Assembly (NCBI GenBank): GCA_030626465.1
Contig: DAOUOU010000178.1
Coordinates: forward strand, 1-5,429
DNA: 5,429 nucleotides
From: Bacteroidales bacterium
GTDB lineage: Bacteria > Bacteroidota > Bacteroidia > Bacteroidales > UBA10428
Direction: 5' to 3'
Shown here: positions 1 through 5,202 of the stretch, in pieces
Position numbering within the stretch: position 1 is the first letter of the stretch
Layout: each line of letters opens with the position of its first letter
Notes under the pieces: generated by a model
What the model saw: the letters and a program-made list of their open reading frames with translations, nothing else
Database searches by the model: none
Told to the model about the DNA's origin: nothing
Made by a program: the position numbers and the translations under genes

Positions 1-1141
1 CGTTATTGAAGTGATATTTAATACCTTTCTCATGGTATTCTTCATCCCAAAACCGCATGGGTTTGGCCACGCGCAAAAGTTTAATCAGATCTTCTTTCCT
101 TGGCCATATTTCAATATAATCTTTAAAATCTTTCCTCGGGTTACCACGCATATCCTTGTACTGTTTCAATTTTTCCGGAAGCCATACAATTTGCATATCG
201 AGGTATTTCATGCCTAACTTTATAGCAGATCTGACTCCTGTTTCGTCAATATCCGGGATGCAATACAACACTTCACAATTCTGCATGATGGTTTTGTAAT
301 CTTTGGGTTTCAGAAGGGTTGTTTCCGAATTTGCCCACAAGGGGTAATAGTCCAATGAAGCCAGGTTTAAAGCATCGCTGTCGCCAGAGCACCATATGGC
401 ATCCGGATATTTCTTTATCTTCTCTTCACTTTCTTCTTCCCGGGACTCTTCCGTTTGTTGTTTTTCATGTTTCTTTTTAACTTCTATTAACTGGCCCAAG
501 CCATTAATAAAATCTTTGGGCTTTTCCCCTACATATCTGAAACGGTATTGCTTGTCGGGATTTTTTGGCTGGTAGATCTTCTTCCATTCAGTATAATCGA
601 TAAGGTAAATAGGATAATCATCGGTTGATTTCCAGGTGAGTGCTTCCCTGTTTTTTATCTGTGTAAAACTGTTCAGGGAATGAACATGATATTTATCGCA
701 TGCTTCCTGTGTAACTTTCGGGCCGAGAACCAGGAGCTCATGCTCAGGGATCTTCTTTTTTACATCGAAATAATAATCACCTTCCTTTTCTTTTTTCTCT
801 GCCGGCCGCTTCTCGAATTCTGCCTTATGTGTCTCTGCAGAAATACCTCCCACATTGTACCTGCCGGCGAGCAAAACAATGGCCTCTCTATAAGAGATAT
901 CTTCTTCCAGCTGGCAGACTTTAATACCGTTACACGGTACCTGGTCTCCACCGAAATCCGTAACAACCCAATTGCCGTCTTTCAGCTTGTGCAGACTGGC
1001 AGATGCTGTTCGCTCCTCGCGTATTTTGAATTGTTTTTTTTTGCCTTCGAGACTTTCCTTACTCTGCGGATAATAATAAAAAATAATATCAAGTCCACCG
1101 TTGGTCTTATCCAGGATATCCTGCTGATCAATGTATGCCAT
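1..1141 (-). CDS. Toprim-domain DNA primase, probably primase-helicase (N-terminal part, 3' end outside window)
   Basis: The frame opens with ATG at 1141 and stays open for 380 codons to the window edge, so the C-terminus is missing. Residues about 35-100 (NWVVTDFGGDQVPC..., then ISYREAIVLLAGRYN) resemble the N-terminal CHC2-like region of primases but lack a zinc-ligand set. After a charged linker (about 221-244) comes a Toprim domain: WCSGDSDALNLAS (250-262), NSET (271-274), DIDETG (297-302, the metal-binding DxDxxG) and a KDMRGNPRKDFKDYIE segment (329-344). This order matches the primase or primase-helicase of Bacteroidetes phages and mobile elements, which primes DNA replication in the cytoplasm. 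The glutamate usual in Toprim motif 1 is replaced by serine (CSG). A helicase half would lie beyond the left edge; that is inference. It follows the upstream gene by 24 nt with no Shine-Dalgarno, so it is probably the last gene of the operon seen here. Confidence 0.85.
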   Translation of the reverse strand, partial: MAYIDQQDILDKTNGGLDIIFYYYPQSKESLEGKKKQFKIREERTASASLHKLKDGNWVVTDFGGDQVPCNGIKVCQLEEDISYREAIVLLAGRYNVGGISAETHKAEFEKRPAEKKEKEGDYYFDVKKKIPEHELLVLGPKVTQEACDKYHVHSLNSFTQIKNREALTWKSTDDYPIYLIDYTEWKKIYQPKNPDKQYRFRYVGEKPKDFINGLGQLIEVKKKHEKQQTEESREEESEEKIKKYPDAIWCSGDSDALNLASLDYYPLWANSETTLLKPKDYKTIMQNCEVLYCIPDIDETGVRSAIKLGMKYLDMQIVWLPEKLKQYKDMRGNPRKDFKDYIEIWPRKEDLIKLLRVAKPMRFWDEEYHEKGIKYHFNN

Positions 1142-1165
1142 TTCGGGGTCACAGTGTTAAAAGGT

Positions 1166-1498
1166 TTAAAAAATATATTGAGGTTTAGATTTAATGGTAT
1201 TTGATTTTAGGATTTGGACTGCCTGGTATTGCAATAAATCATATTCGTTTTTCAGGGACCAGTAATTTACAGCATCTTCTCCTGGTATGATCTGCTCAAT
1301 ATGATTAGCATTCCGGATCATGAATAAAGCCATTGTTTTGTCTGAATATTCCCAGGCATTAAGATGAACAGTAAGAAAGCTACAGATCGCTTCCATTTGT
1401 TTGGGATCCTTTTTACTGGATCCGTCCTTAAGCAACCTGGTACGTATCCGTATCAGCTTCCGGATATATTGCTCGGCTCTATTAGCAAAACTTATCAT
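1166..1498 (-). CDS. Small helical protein of unknown function, 110 aa
   Basis: I do not recognise this protein. The frame extends upstream to an ATG at 1543, but the ATG at 1498 (MISFANRAEQ...) is preferred because it lies 1 nt after the TGA of the preceding gene (1502-1500), a typical coupled junction, while the longer start would overlap that gene by 44 nt. The sequence is predicted by eye to be mostly alpha-helical. It has a basic N-terminal helix (YIRKLIRIRTRLLKDG, about 11-26) and a middle segment rich in aromatic and hydrophobic residues. No signal peptide, membrane segment or metal-binding cluster is visible. It sits directly upstream of the primase gene, so a role in replication or early takeover is possible, but that rests on position only. 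Confidence 0.65.
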   Translation of the reverse strand: MISFANRAEQYIRKLIRIRTRLLKDGSSKKDPKQMEAICSFLTVHLNAWEYSDKTMALFMIRNANHIEQIIPGEDAVNYWSLKNEYDLLQYQAVQILKSNTIKSKPQYIF

Positions 1499-1499
1499 T

Positions 1500-1907
1500 T
1501 CAAAATTGTTTTGAAGTGATGATAGCATACAATTCCATTCCATTCTCGTGAACCGGAGAAGTGTTTATTTTAAAATCGACTGATTTTTTATCAGTGAGAT
1601 TTAAACTATTTAAAATTAATTTTGTCATGTATATACTATCTACAATGAAAGAAGGGTGCTCTGAATCTTCAGATTTAGTATGTATACGAATAGGAAAACC
1701 ATCTTTAGAATTAGTTTTTGATATATACCAGTCTTTTCTTCTCTCTTGATCCTGTAAAATATCCAATTTATCTCCACTTTGTAATTTCAACAATTCAACT
1801 GCACTTTTATTAAATCCAAAAGTGCCAAGAATAATATTGATCCTTACAAGAGGTATTTCCATTCGTAAGCTCCTGGTGTTTTCTAAATCAAATTTTTTGA
1901 GTTTCAT
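1500..1907 (-). CDS. Conserved hypothetical protein of Bacteroidetes phage type, 135 aa
   Basis: The core reads INIILGTFGFNKSAVELL, then KLQSGDKLDILQD and DWYISK, followed by GFPIRIH (about residues 23-76). This pattern (a short beta unit, 'FNKSAVELL', 'L..GDKL.ILQD', then a W-Y strand) is one I recall from hypothetical proteins of Bacteroidetes phages and prophages. The 'GDKLDIL' turn is reminiscent of AbrB/SpoVT-like DNA-binding folds, but that link is only a resemblance. A second part (about 86-133) ends with a hydrophobic strand, ELYAIITSK. The start at 1907 lies 17 nt after the preceding stop, with an A/T-rich leader and no Shine-Dalgarno; an internal Met at residue 16 is an alternative start. 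The next gene begins 1 nt after its TGA. Function unknown; it is cytoplasmic by lack of any signal or membrane segment. Confidence 0.78.
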   Translation of the reverse strand: MKLKKFDLENTRSLRMEIPLVRINIILGTFGFNKSAVELLKLQSGDKLDILQDQERRKDWYISKTNSKDGFPIRIHTKSEDSEHPSFIVDSIYMTKLILNSLNLTDKKSVDFKINTSPVHENGMELYAIITSKQF

Positions 1908-1924
1908 AATAAGTGATTTAATTT

Positions 1925-2389
1925 TTAACCATGTCGTATTATATCAAGTTGAACTTTGACCAGGTTAATTAATGCCTGGGCGGAATTGGATGCTTGTTTA
2001 GCCTGCGGAACATAATCCTTATTGTCCCTGACTTTTTTAATATCATCCATAAGCATTTGTCCAACCGATTTAAAAGTGCTTTTATTCTCGGAAAGTAGCT
2101 CTGGTAAAAATTCGTCCTTTTTGATTTGAGGAATTAATACTCCTGAGTTCGCTATTTTCTGGCCTACTTCTTCCGTTTCATGAAATTCTATTTTCTTGCA
2201 TTGATTCAGGAAATTTTCCAATGCTATCGGCGTATCCTTTTCTATTTTAGCATCAATGCCATTCCGGAGTATGTATAGTAAGAATATGCCATCCCTTTCA
2301 GTGAAATCAAGGAATTGAATTTCATCATTCCGGTATTGATATACATCCGTTGAGCGGATTAATCTCGATAACCTGTCAGTTGAATCCAT
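1925..2389 (-). CDS. Conserved hypothetical protein of phage type, 154 aa
   Basis: The N-terminal two thirds is an unrecognised mixed domain. The C-terminus carries YVPQAKQASNSAQALINLVK (about 126-145), a helical 'PQAK..N...LI.L.K' tail that I recall as a recurrent ending of short proteins in phage and prophage early regions, often near recombination or replication genes. No catalytic motif, signal peptide or membrane segment can be seen. The ATG at 2389 overlaps the end of the upstream HNH gene by 14 nt (stop 2378-2376), which argues for translational coupling and for this start. The role is unknown; by position it belongs to the same early/replication operon. Confidence 0.78.
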   Translation of the reverse strand: MDSTDRLSRLIRSTDVYQYRNDEIQFLDFTERDGIFLLYILRNGIDAKIEKDTPIALENFLNQCKKIEFHETEEVGQKIANSGVLIPQIKKDEFLPELLSENKSTFKSVGQMLMDDIKKVRDNKDYVPQAKQASNSAQALINLVKVQLDIIRHG

Positions 2390-3260
2390 TTATTACTCTT
2401 TTTAATTTTAATTGATTTCTTTTCACTTCTATCAGATCAGGGTATCCCTTAATGATCTCCTGCAAATTTTTATCATGATTTGCAAGCATCCGGATCACAT
2501 ATTTATCATCCAGATCTCTTCTTCCCAGGTTCCGGTCCATATGCTCTTTTCTGTCTATCAATAACCAGTTGTCAGGGTCACAATTAAGTTGATTATGGTC
2601 CTTGGCAACAATGATTTTATCTGCAGGAACAGGTCCGAATTTTTGCTCCCAGTTATGTACCTGCAGCATTTTCCATTTGTCTTTGCTTATCCTGATCCAA
2701 CTATACCGATTTCCTTTCGAATCTTTTCTTATTGTTATACAACCATCATATTTTGTATTAGGAGGATCTCCTTTAAACCAGGTTTTGGACGTGTATTTTT
2801 TTTGGATTCTTTTCCTGTCGTTATGGCTTCTTTTCAACCCCAGTCTCTTACATTTTTCTTTAACGGAATCGAGTGAACGGTTTATTTTATTGCCCATTTC
2901 TTTATAACTCGTAGTTTTGTAATTAGACTTAAGAAAATCAACCTGTTCTTTTGTATATGCAGTGTAAGGATTTTCAACCAGGTGATTTTTATAGATAAAT
3001 CTTTTGACTTTTTTGATATCTATATTCAACTGCTCGGAAATTGCTTTATACGATAATAAATTGATATTTTCTTTGATGAAATTTTTCTGTGATTCAGTAA
3101 GATTATAATTGCATCTAAAGATTTTTAATTTTACCGCCTTGGTTTTAACGGCAGCACATGTACGATTTAATCTTTCACTAACCCACCGACTGCCTTTTGA
3201 CGGAAAATGTTTACGCAGAAATTGTATTTCCTTATCTGTCCAGGCTATTCCTTTACTCAT
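2376..3260 (-). CDS. HNH endonuclease with three N-terminal SANT/Myb-like repeats, 294 aa
   Basis: The ATG at 3260 (MSKGIAWTDKEIQFL...) is chosen over one at 3332: the first repeat begins at once, and this start overlaps the previous gene by 8 nt rather than running far into it. Three related helical repeats follow: about 5-47 (AWTDKEIQFLRKHFPSKG), 53-94 (LTESQKNFIKENINLLSYK) and 102-144 (YTKEQVDFLKSNYKTTSYK). Each ends in a basic helix-turn-helix-like segment (SVKEKCKRLGLKR in the third), as in SANT/Myb or GcrA-like DNA-binding units. Residues about 171-245 look like an HNH_3-type nuclease: YSWIRISKDKWKMLQVHNWE, FGPVP, then KDHNQLNCDPDNWLLIDRKEH. The position normally held by the first histidine (HxDGN) reads AKDHN. 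It is probably a site-specific, perhaps homing-type, DNA endonuclease of the phage; that role is inferred. A tail of about 50 residues follows the nuclease domain. Confidence 0.85.
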   Translation of the reverse strand: MSKGIAWTDKEIQFLRKHFPSKGSRWVSERLNRTCAAVKTKAVKLKIFRCNYNLTESQKNFIKENINLLSYKAISEQLNIDIKKVKRFIYKNHLVENPYTAYTKEQVDFLKSNYKTTSYKEMGNKINRSLDSVKEKCKRLGLKRSHNDRKRIQKKYTSKTWFKGDPPNTKYDGCITIRKDSKGNRYSWIRISKDKWKMLQVHNWEQKFGPVPADKIIVAKDHNQLNCDPDNWLLIDRKEHMDRNLGRRDLDDKYVIRMLANHDKNLQEIIKGYPDLIEVKRNQLKLKRVINGFN

Positions 3261-3465
3261 GACTTTTCTCAGCTTTTTCTTTAATCTTATTGTATTTCTG
3301 TGCGGAGATCTCCACCAGGTTTTCATCACCATCGGGATATTCGGAAGGAAAATTTTTGATCATCCATACACCATTCATCTTCTGGATGATCTCGCAGGAA
3401 TCGTTTTCATTCTTTATGAACTTTTCGTTTTCGTTGTATATGGAGCAGTAATATTTGGGATCCAT
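3253..3465 (-). CDS. Small unknown protein, 70 aa
   Basis: I do not recognise this protein. It starts MDPKYYCSIYNENEKFI and ends in a charged helix (KYNKIKEKAEKSHE). The middle has a WMIKNFPSEYPDGDENLVEIS stretch that could form a short beta sheet. Support for it as a gene is its position. Its ATG at 3465 shares one base with the TAA of the upstream gene (a TAATG junction), and its stop at 3255-3253 overlaps the start of the HNH gene by 8 nt, so it fills the space in the operon exactly. No cysteine cluster, signal peptide or membrane segment is visible. Confidence 0.65.
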   Translation of the reverse strand: MDPKYYCSIYNENEKFIKNENDSCEIIQKMNGVWMIKNFPSEYPDGDENLVEISAQKYNKIKEKAEKSHE

Positions 3466-3680
3466 TATTCTAAACGAGTCAGGTGTTTGTTTAATAGCTT
3501 TTTCAGTATCAAATTCAATTCCGGAGAAAGGTTTTTTACGTTCTTTGTGAACTTATTAAGGATATCATCGAGAAACTCTAAGCTTAATTGTTCCCTAAAA
3601 GATTGTAAAGTTGCTCTTAAGTCCTCGGGTTTGATATCGTAATCCACATCCACAGTTATTTTTTTATATAGCGTTGCCAT
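3465..3680 (-). CDS. Small unknown protein, 71 aa
   Basis: The protein begins with a likely beta strand (LYKKITVDVDYDI) and continues as amphipathic helix (PEDLRATLQSFREQLSLEFLDDILNKF...). It ends in a leucine- and lysine-rich helix (LILKKLLNKHLTRLE). I cannot assign a family. It overlaps the end of the coiled-coil gene by 17 nt, and its TAA overlaps the ATG of the next gene by one base, so translational coupling in both directions supports it as real. A short helical protein next to a coiled-coil gene could be a binding partner of that product; this is speculation. Confidence 0.65.
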   Translation of the reverse strand: MATLYKKITVDVDYDIKPEDLRATLQSFREQLSLEFLDDILNKFTKNVKNLSPELNLILKKLLNKHLTRLE

Positions 3681-4173
3681 AGTCCATTACCTCAAGTGCT
3701 TTCCCCCGTTTCTTTTCAAAGCGGAATGATTTCGTTTTCAAATACATTTCATTCAGTTTTTTTATCTCAAGATCAATTTCTTCAACCGTTTTCAACTGCT
3801 GGCTGCGGTTGAGTATGCTTTTCATTTTCTTATTCAATTTGGTGAGCTTGGTCTTGGGATTATCCCAGTGTTCCTTGAGTCTTTCCATTTCTTCATGCAG
3901 ATTATCGACATCTATTCTCAATCGTCTGAGCTCTCCGAGCAGGCGAATGTTTTCGCGCTTCTCGTTGTTAAGATCTGCCTGGGTTTTTTCAAGTTTATCT
4001 TCCAGTTCAGACATTGCCTGGTCATCCATTTCATTTGATTGTATTGGAAAATTGTTTGCCAAGTGTATGGCTCCTTTGTCGATTATATCACGCACTGTAT
4101 AAGCTTCTTTTCCGGATGCACCAATTTCACGCATAGCCAGCCATAGATCCGCTAAATCAGTGAGTTTGCTCAT
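3664..4173 (-). CDS. Coiled-coil protein of unknown function, 169 aa
   Basis: After an N-terminal helical segment (MSKLTDLADLWLAMREIGAS), a long charged heptad-like region runs from about residue 47 to 101 (SELEDKLEKTQADLNNEKRE..., LHEEMERLKEHW). A second helical stretch follows from about 108 to 148. The tail is basic (FRFEKKRGKALEV). This predicts an elongated, probably oligomeric coiled coil in the cytoplasm, with no enzymatic motif. The ATG at 4173 overlaps the TGA of the preceding gene in a classic ATGA, which supports this start. The preceding gene ends with an A AAA AAG run in such a phase that a -1 frameshift would fuse the two proteins. The family is not recognised. Confidence 0.75.
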   Translation of the reverse strand: MSKLTDLADLWLAMREIGASGKEAYTVRDIIDKGAIHLANNFPIQSNEMDDQAMSELEDKLEKTQADLNNEKRENIRLLGELRRLRIDVDNLHEEMERLKEHWDNPKTKLTKLNKKMKSILNRSQQLKTVEEIDLEIKKLNEMYLKTKSFRFEKKRGKALEVMDYGNAI

Positions 4174-4466
4174 ACCTTTTTTTTTGCCATTAACAAACGA
4201 TCAATTTCGGCAGCAATTAAAGCACCTGCTTTCTGTAGTTCGCGAACCCTGTTGAGAGGATTAGGTTTGTACAATTTATCTGCGAAAGGCCATAATTCAG
4301 GGATTTTATGATTAAATAATACCTCTCTCATAGCCGGATTGATGGCATAACAAACAGCTGCATGAGTTAATTCTGCATTTGAATGCTTGCTGTCATGTTT
4401 GGCATCAAACCCCTTTTCATAGAGTTGTCTTTCTCTTTCATCAGCAATTAGTTCTATCCCGTTCAT
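4170..4466 (-). CDS. Conserved small phage/prophage protein with ERERQ...KHD signature, 98 aa
   Basis: The protein reads GIELIADERERQLYEKGF (3-20), then KHDSKHSNAELTHAAVCYA (23-41), WPF (59-61), YKPNPLNRVRELQKAGALIA (66-85) and AEIDRL (86-91). The 'ERxRQ...GF...HD...ELxxAAxxYA...WPF...KAGALIxAEIxRL' pattern is a widespread small phage and prophage family. It is all-helical and sometimes linked by annotation to nucleotide pyrophosphohydrolase-like (MazG-like) proteins; I cannot confirm an enzymatic role. The frame is open to an ATG at 4508, but that start lies inside the terminator hairpin. The ATG at 4466 begins directly at the conserved region and is preferred. The first 14 codons of the longer frame are therefore considered leader. 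The gene is first in the coupled operon running to the primase. Confidence 0.8.
   Translation of the reverse strand: MNGIELIADERERQLYEKGFDAKHDSKHSNAELTHAAVCYAINPAMREVLFNHKIPELWPFADKLYKPNPLNRVRELQKAGALIAAEIDRLLMAKKKV
4176..4182 (-). other. A AAA AAG slippery heptamer at a gene overlap (possible -1 frameshift site)
   Basis: On the minus strand a run of nine A followed by GG (4185-4175) encodes Ala-Lys-Lys-Lys-Val-stop in the zero frame. The last Lys-Lys codons form A AAA AAG, the dnaX-type -1 slippery heptamer. A -1 shift here would read Gly and then continue through the ATG of the coiled-coil gene in its own frame. No clear stimulatory stem lies within the usual distance downstream; a 5-bp pairing (4147-4151 with 4113-4117) is too far away. 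The phase is seen in the sequence; use as a recoding site is inference. Confidence 0.3.
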
Positions 4467-4490
4467 ATAGTAGATTTTAATGATGATTTC

Positions 4491-4520
4491 TTTAAAAACC
4501 CCCGGCATCTTTCAGCCGGG
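4491..4520 (-). terminator. Rho-independent terminator, minus strand
   Basis: Read on the minus strand, CCCGGC (4520-4515) pairs with GCCGGG (4506-4501) around an 8-nt loop, TGAAAGAT. GGTTTTT follows at once (4500-4494). This is a GC-rich 6-bp stem with a U-tract, oriented to end transcripts coming from the HNH gene. It lies about 25 nt before the chosen start of the 98-aa protein gene, so that gene needs read-through, antitermination or a promoter not recognised here. Confidence 0.8.
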
Positions 4521-4538
4521 AGTCAGTTTCTAAGAAAC

Positions 4539-4634
4539 CTAAGGCCGCGTAGTAAGTTTGTCAGTGATCATTGTCATTCCTGTACATGGAATGTTTTTTC
4601 TATTTACCCGCCCCTGGCTATACTGATTATTCAT
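4539..4634 (-). CDS. Possible small ORF, 31 aa, doubtful
   Basis: An ATG at 4634 opens 31 codons (MNNQYSQGRVNRKNIPCTGM, then TMITDKLTTRP) ending in TAG at 4541-4539. It fits between the stop of the HNH gene and the terminator, about 20 nt after the former and about 19 nt before the terminator stem. It has no recognisable domain and no Shine-Dalgarno, and a frame this short occurs easily by chance. Listed only because it fills the interval upstream of the terminator. Confidence 0.2.
   Translation of the reverse strand: MNNQYSQGRVNRKNIPCTGMTMITDKLTTRP
4575..4599 (+). terminator. Weak plus-strand hairpin with T-tract (or operator-like inverted repeat)
   Basis: CATTCC (4575-4580) pairs with GGAATG (4588-4593) around TGTACAT, followed on the plus strand by TTTTTT (4594-4599). 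This fits a modest intrinsic terminator for plus-strand transcription, which would protect the minus-strand operon from antisense reading. The near-palindromic TGTACA centre makes a protein-binding site an equal alternative. No plus-strand gene is seen that would need it. Confidence 0.35.
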
Positions 4635-4656
4635 ACCCTAGCCTAATGGTATGCGC

Positions 4657-5202
4657 CTATATTTTAAAGAACTTTCTGTCAATTTCAGTGAACTTTGTTT
4701 TTTCAATGTCAATATTGTGTTGCTCCAAAAGAGAGATGTCAAATTTCCATTGTTTTTTACTCCTTTGTTTCCATTGTTGCAAAAAGTAGTCGTGAAATAA
4801 TTTAGTGTCACTGTCTGAAAGTCCATTGATATCTTGAAACCTTTTGTAAGCTCTTTCACTGTATTCTTGTCCTAAAATTCTTGTTAGTCCAATATGTTTG
4901 ACTTGATGACAAAGTGGACAAATAGATATGAATTTTGTCAAGGTTTGTATGCTTTTTTTGTCGTCATAGTCCCAAATCTCGTGACACTCCACTGGATGTT
5001 TTGTCCCAATGCCACCGCAGATTTCGCATTTGTGGTCAGCAGTTTCATACACCCCTTTTCTCAATTTGTCCCATTGGGAATGTTTCAGATTACTCCGTAC
5101 ATTGCTCCACCAACAAGTCTTTGGCACAAGTTCAATTGTTAGTTTCAAATTGTCGAATCGTTTCTGCTGTTCCTTGTCGAGTTTAATATTTTGGTCTTTC
5201 AT
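4657..5202 (-). CDS. HNH endonuclease-family protein with zinc ribbon, 181 aa
   Basis: The sequence contains LTIELVPKTCWWSNVRSNL (21-39), WDKLRKGVYETADHKCEICG (44-63), HPVECHEIWDYDD (69-81), then ISICPLCHQVKHIGL (92-106). The CEIC (59-62) and CPLC (95-98) pairs form a treble-clef or zinc-ribbon site. H74 of the CHE motif with H99 and H103 gives the HNH-like centre. This is a recognisable small HNH family with a conserved VPKTCWxxNVR N-terminus and a helical C-terminal half (about 107-181). It probably nicks or cleaves DNA, or is a diverged nucleic-acid-binding relative; the substrate is unknown. The start at 5202 is the only Met available before the conserved core. The gene is bracketed by two minus-strand terminators, which suggests a separately controlled cassette, such as a selfish nuclease or a phage moron. 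Confidence 0.85.
   Translation of the reverse strand: MKDQNIKLDKEQQKRFDNLKLTIELVPKTCWWSNVRSNLKHSQWDKLRKGVYETADHKCEICGGIGTKHPVECHEIWDYDDKKSIQTLTKFISICPLCHQVKHIGLTRILGQEYSERAYKRFQDINGLSDSDTKLFHDYFLQQWKQRSKKQWKFDISLLEQHNIDIEKTKFTEIDRKFFKI

Larger units (their letters stand above)
4521..4656. other. Gene-poor stretch between HNH gene and operon terminator
   Basis: This 136-nt stretch holds a possible 31-codon ORF on the minus strand and a plus-strand hairpin with a T-tract. It also holds a short perfect hairpin, GTTTC-TAA-GAAAC (4526-4538), next to the minus-strand terminator. I found no Bacteroidetes-type promoter (TAnnTTTG with an upstream TTTG) on the minus strand by eye. Two hairpins close together at the 3' end could belong to a small RNA ending at the terminator, but nothing identifies it. 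Confidence 0.4.

Noticed and set aside
1034..1042. A run of nine A on the coding strand of the primase as a possible frameshift site
   Set aside because: It lies well inside a continuous frame (Gly-Lys-Lys-Lys-Gln) with no alternative product of interest. Homopolymer runs are common in this AT-rich DNA.
680..1204. Plus-strand open frame of 174 codons
   Set aside because: It is antisense to the primase gene, whose frame carries a clear Toprim domain. The plus-strand translation is a low-complexity, Phe/Leu-rich product with no domain.
3109..3642. Plus-strand open frame of 177 codons with hydrophobic stretches resembling membrane segments
   Set aside because: It lies antisense to the HNH gene and two coupled small genes. 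The Phe/Leu-rich stretches are what lysine- and glutamate-rich genes give when read on the opposite strand.
4467..4508. Upstream ATG at 4508 as the start of the 98-aa gene
   Set aside because: This start would put the first codons in the terminator hairpin and U-tract. The extra residues (MPGVFKEIIIKIYY) look like translated terminator, and the conserved family pattern starts at the second Met.
4561..4580. MTMITD peptide in the 31-codon ORF, matching the start of E. coli LacZ and so suggesting vector contamination
   Set aside because: The DNA differs from lacZ at several codon positions and the similarity ends after six residues. The surrounding sequence has no vector features, so this is chance.
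4571..4789. Plus-strand open frame with a hydrophobic N-terminus
   Set aside because: Its 3' part is antisense to the HNH gene, and the first part covers a hairpin and spacer; there is no supporting signal.
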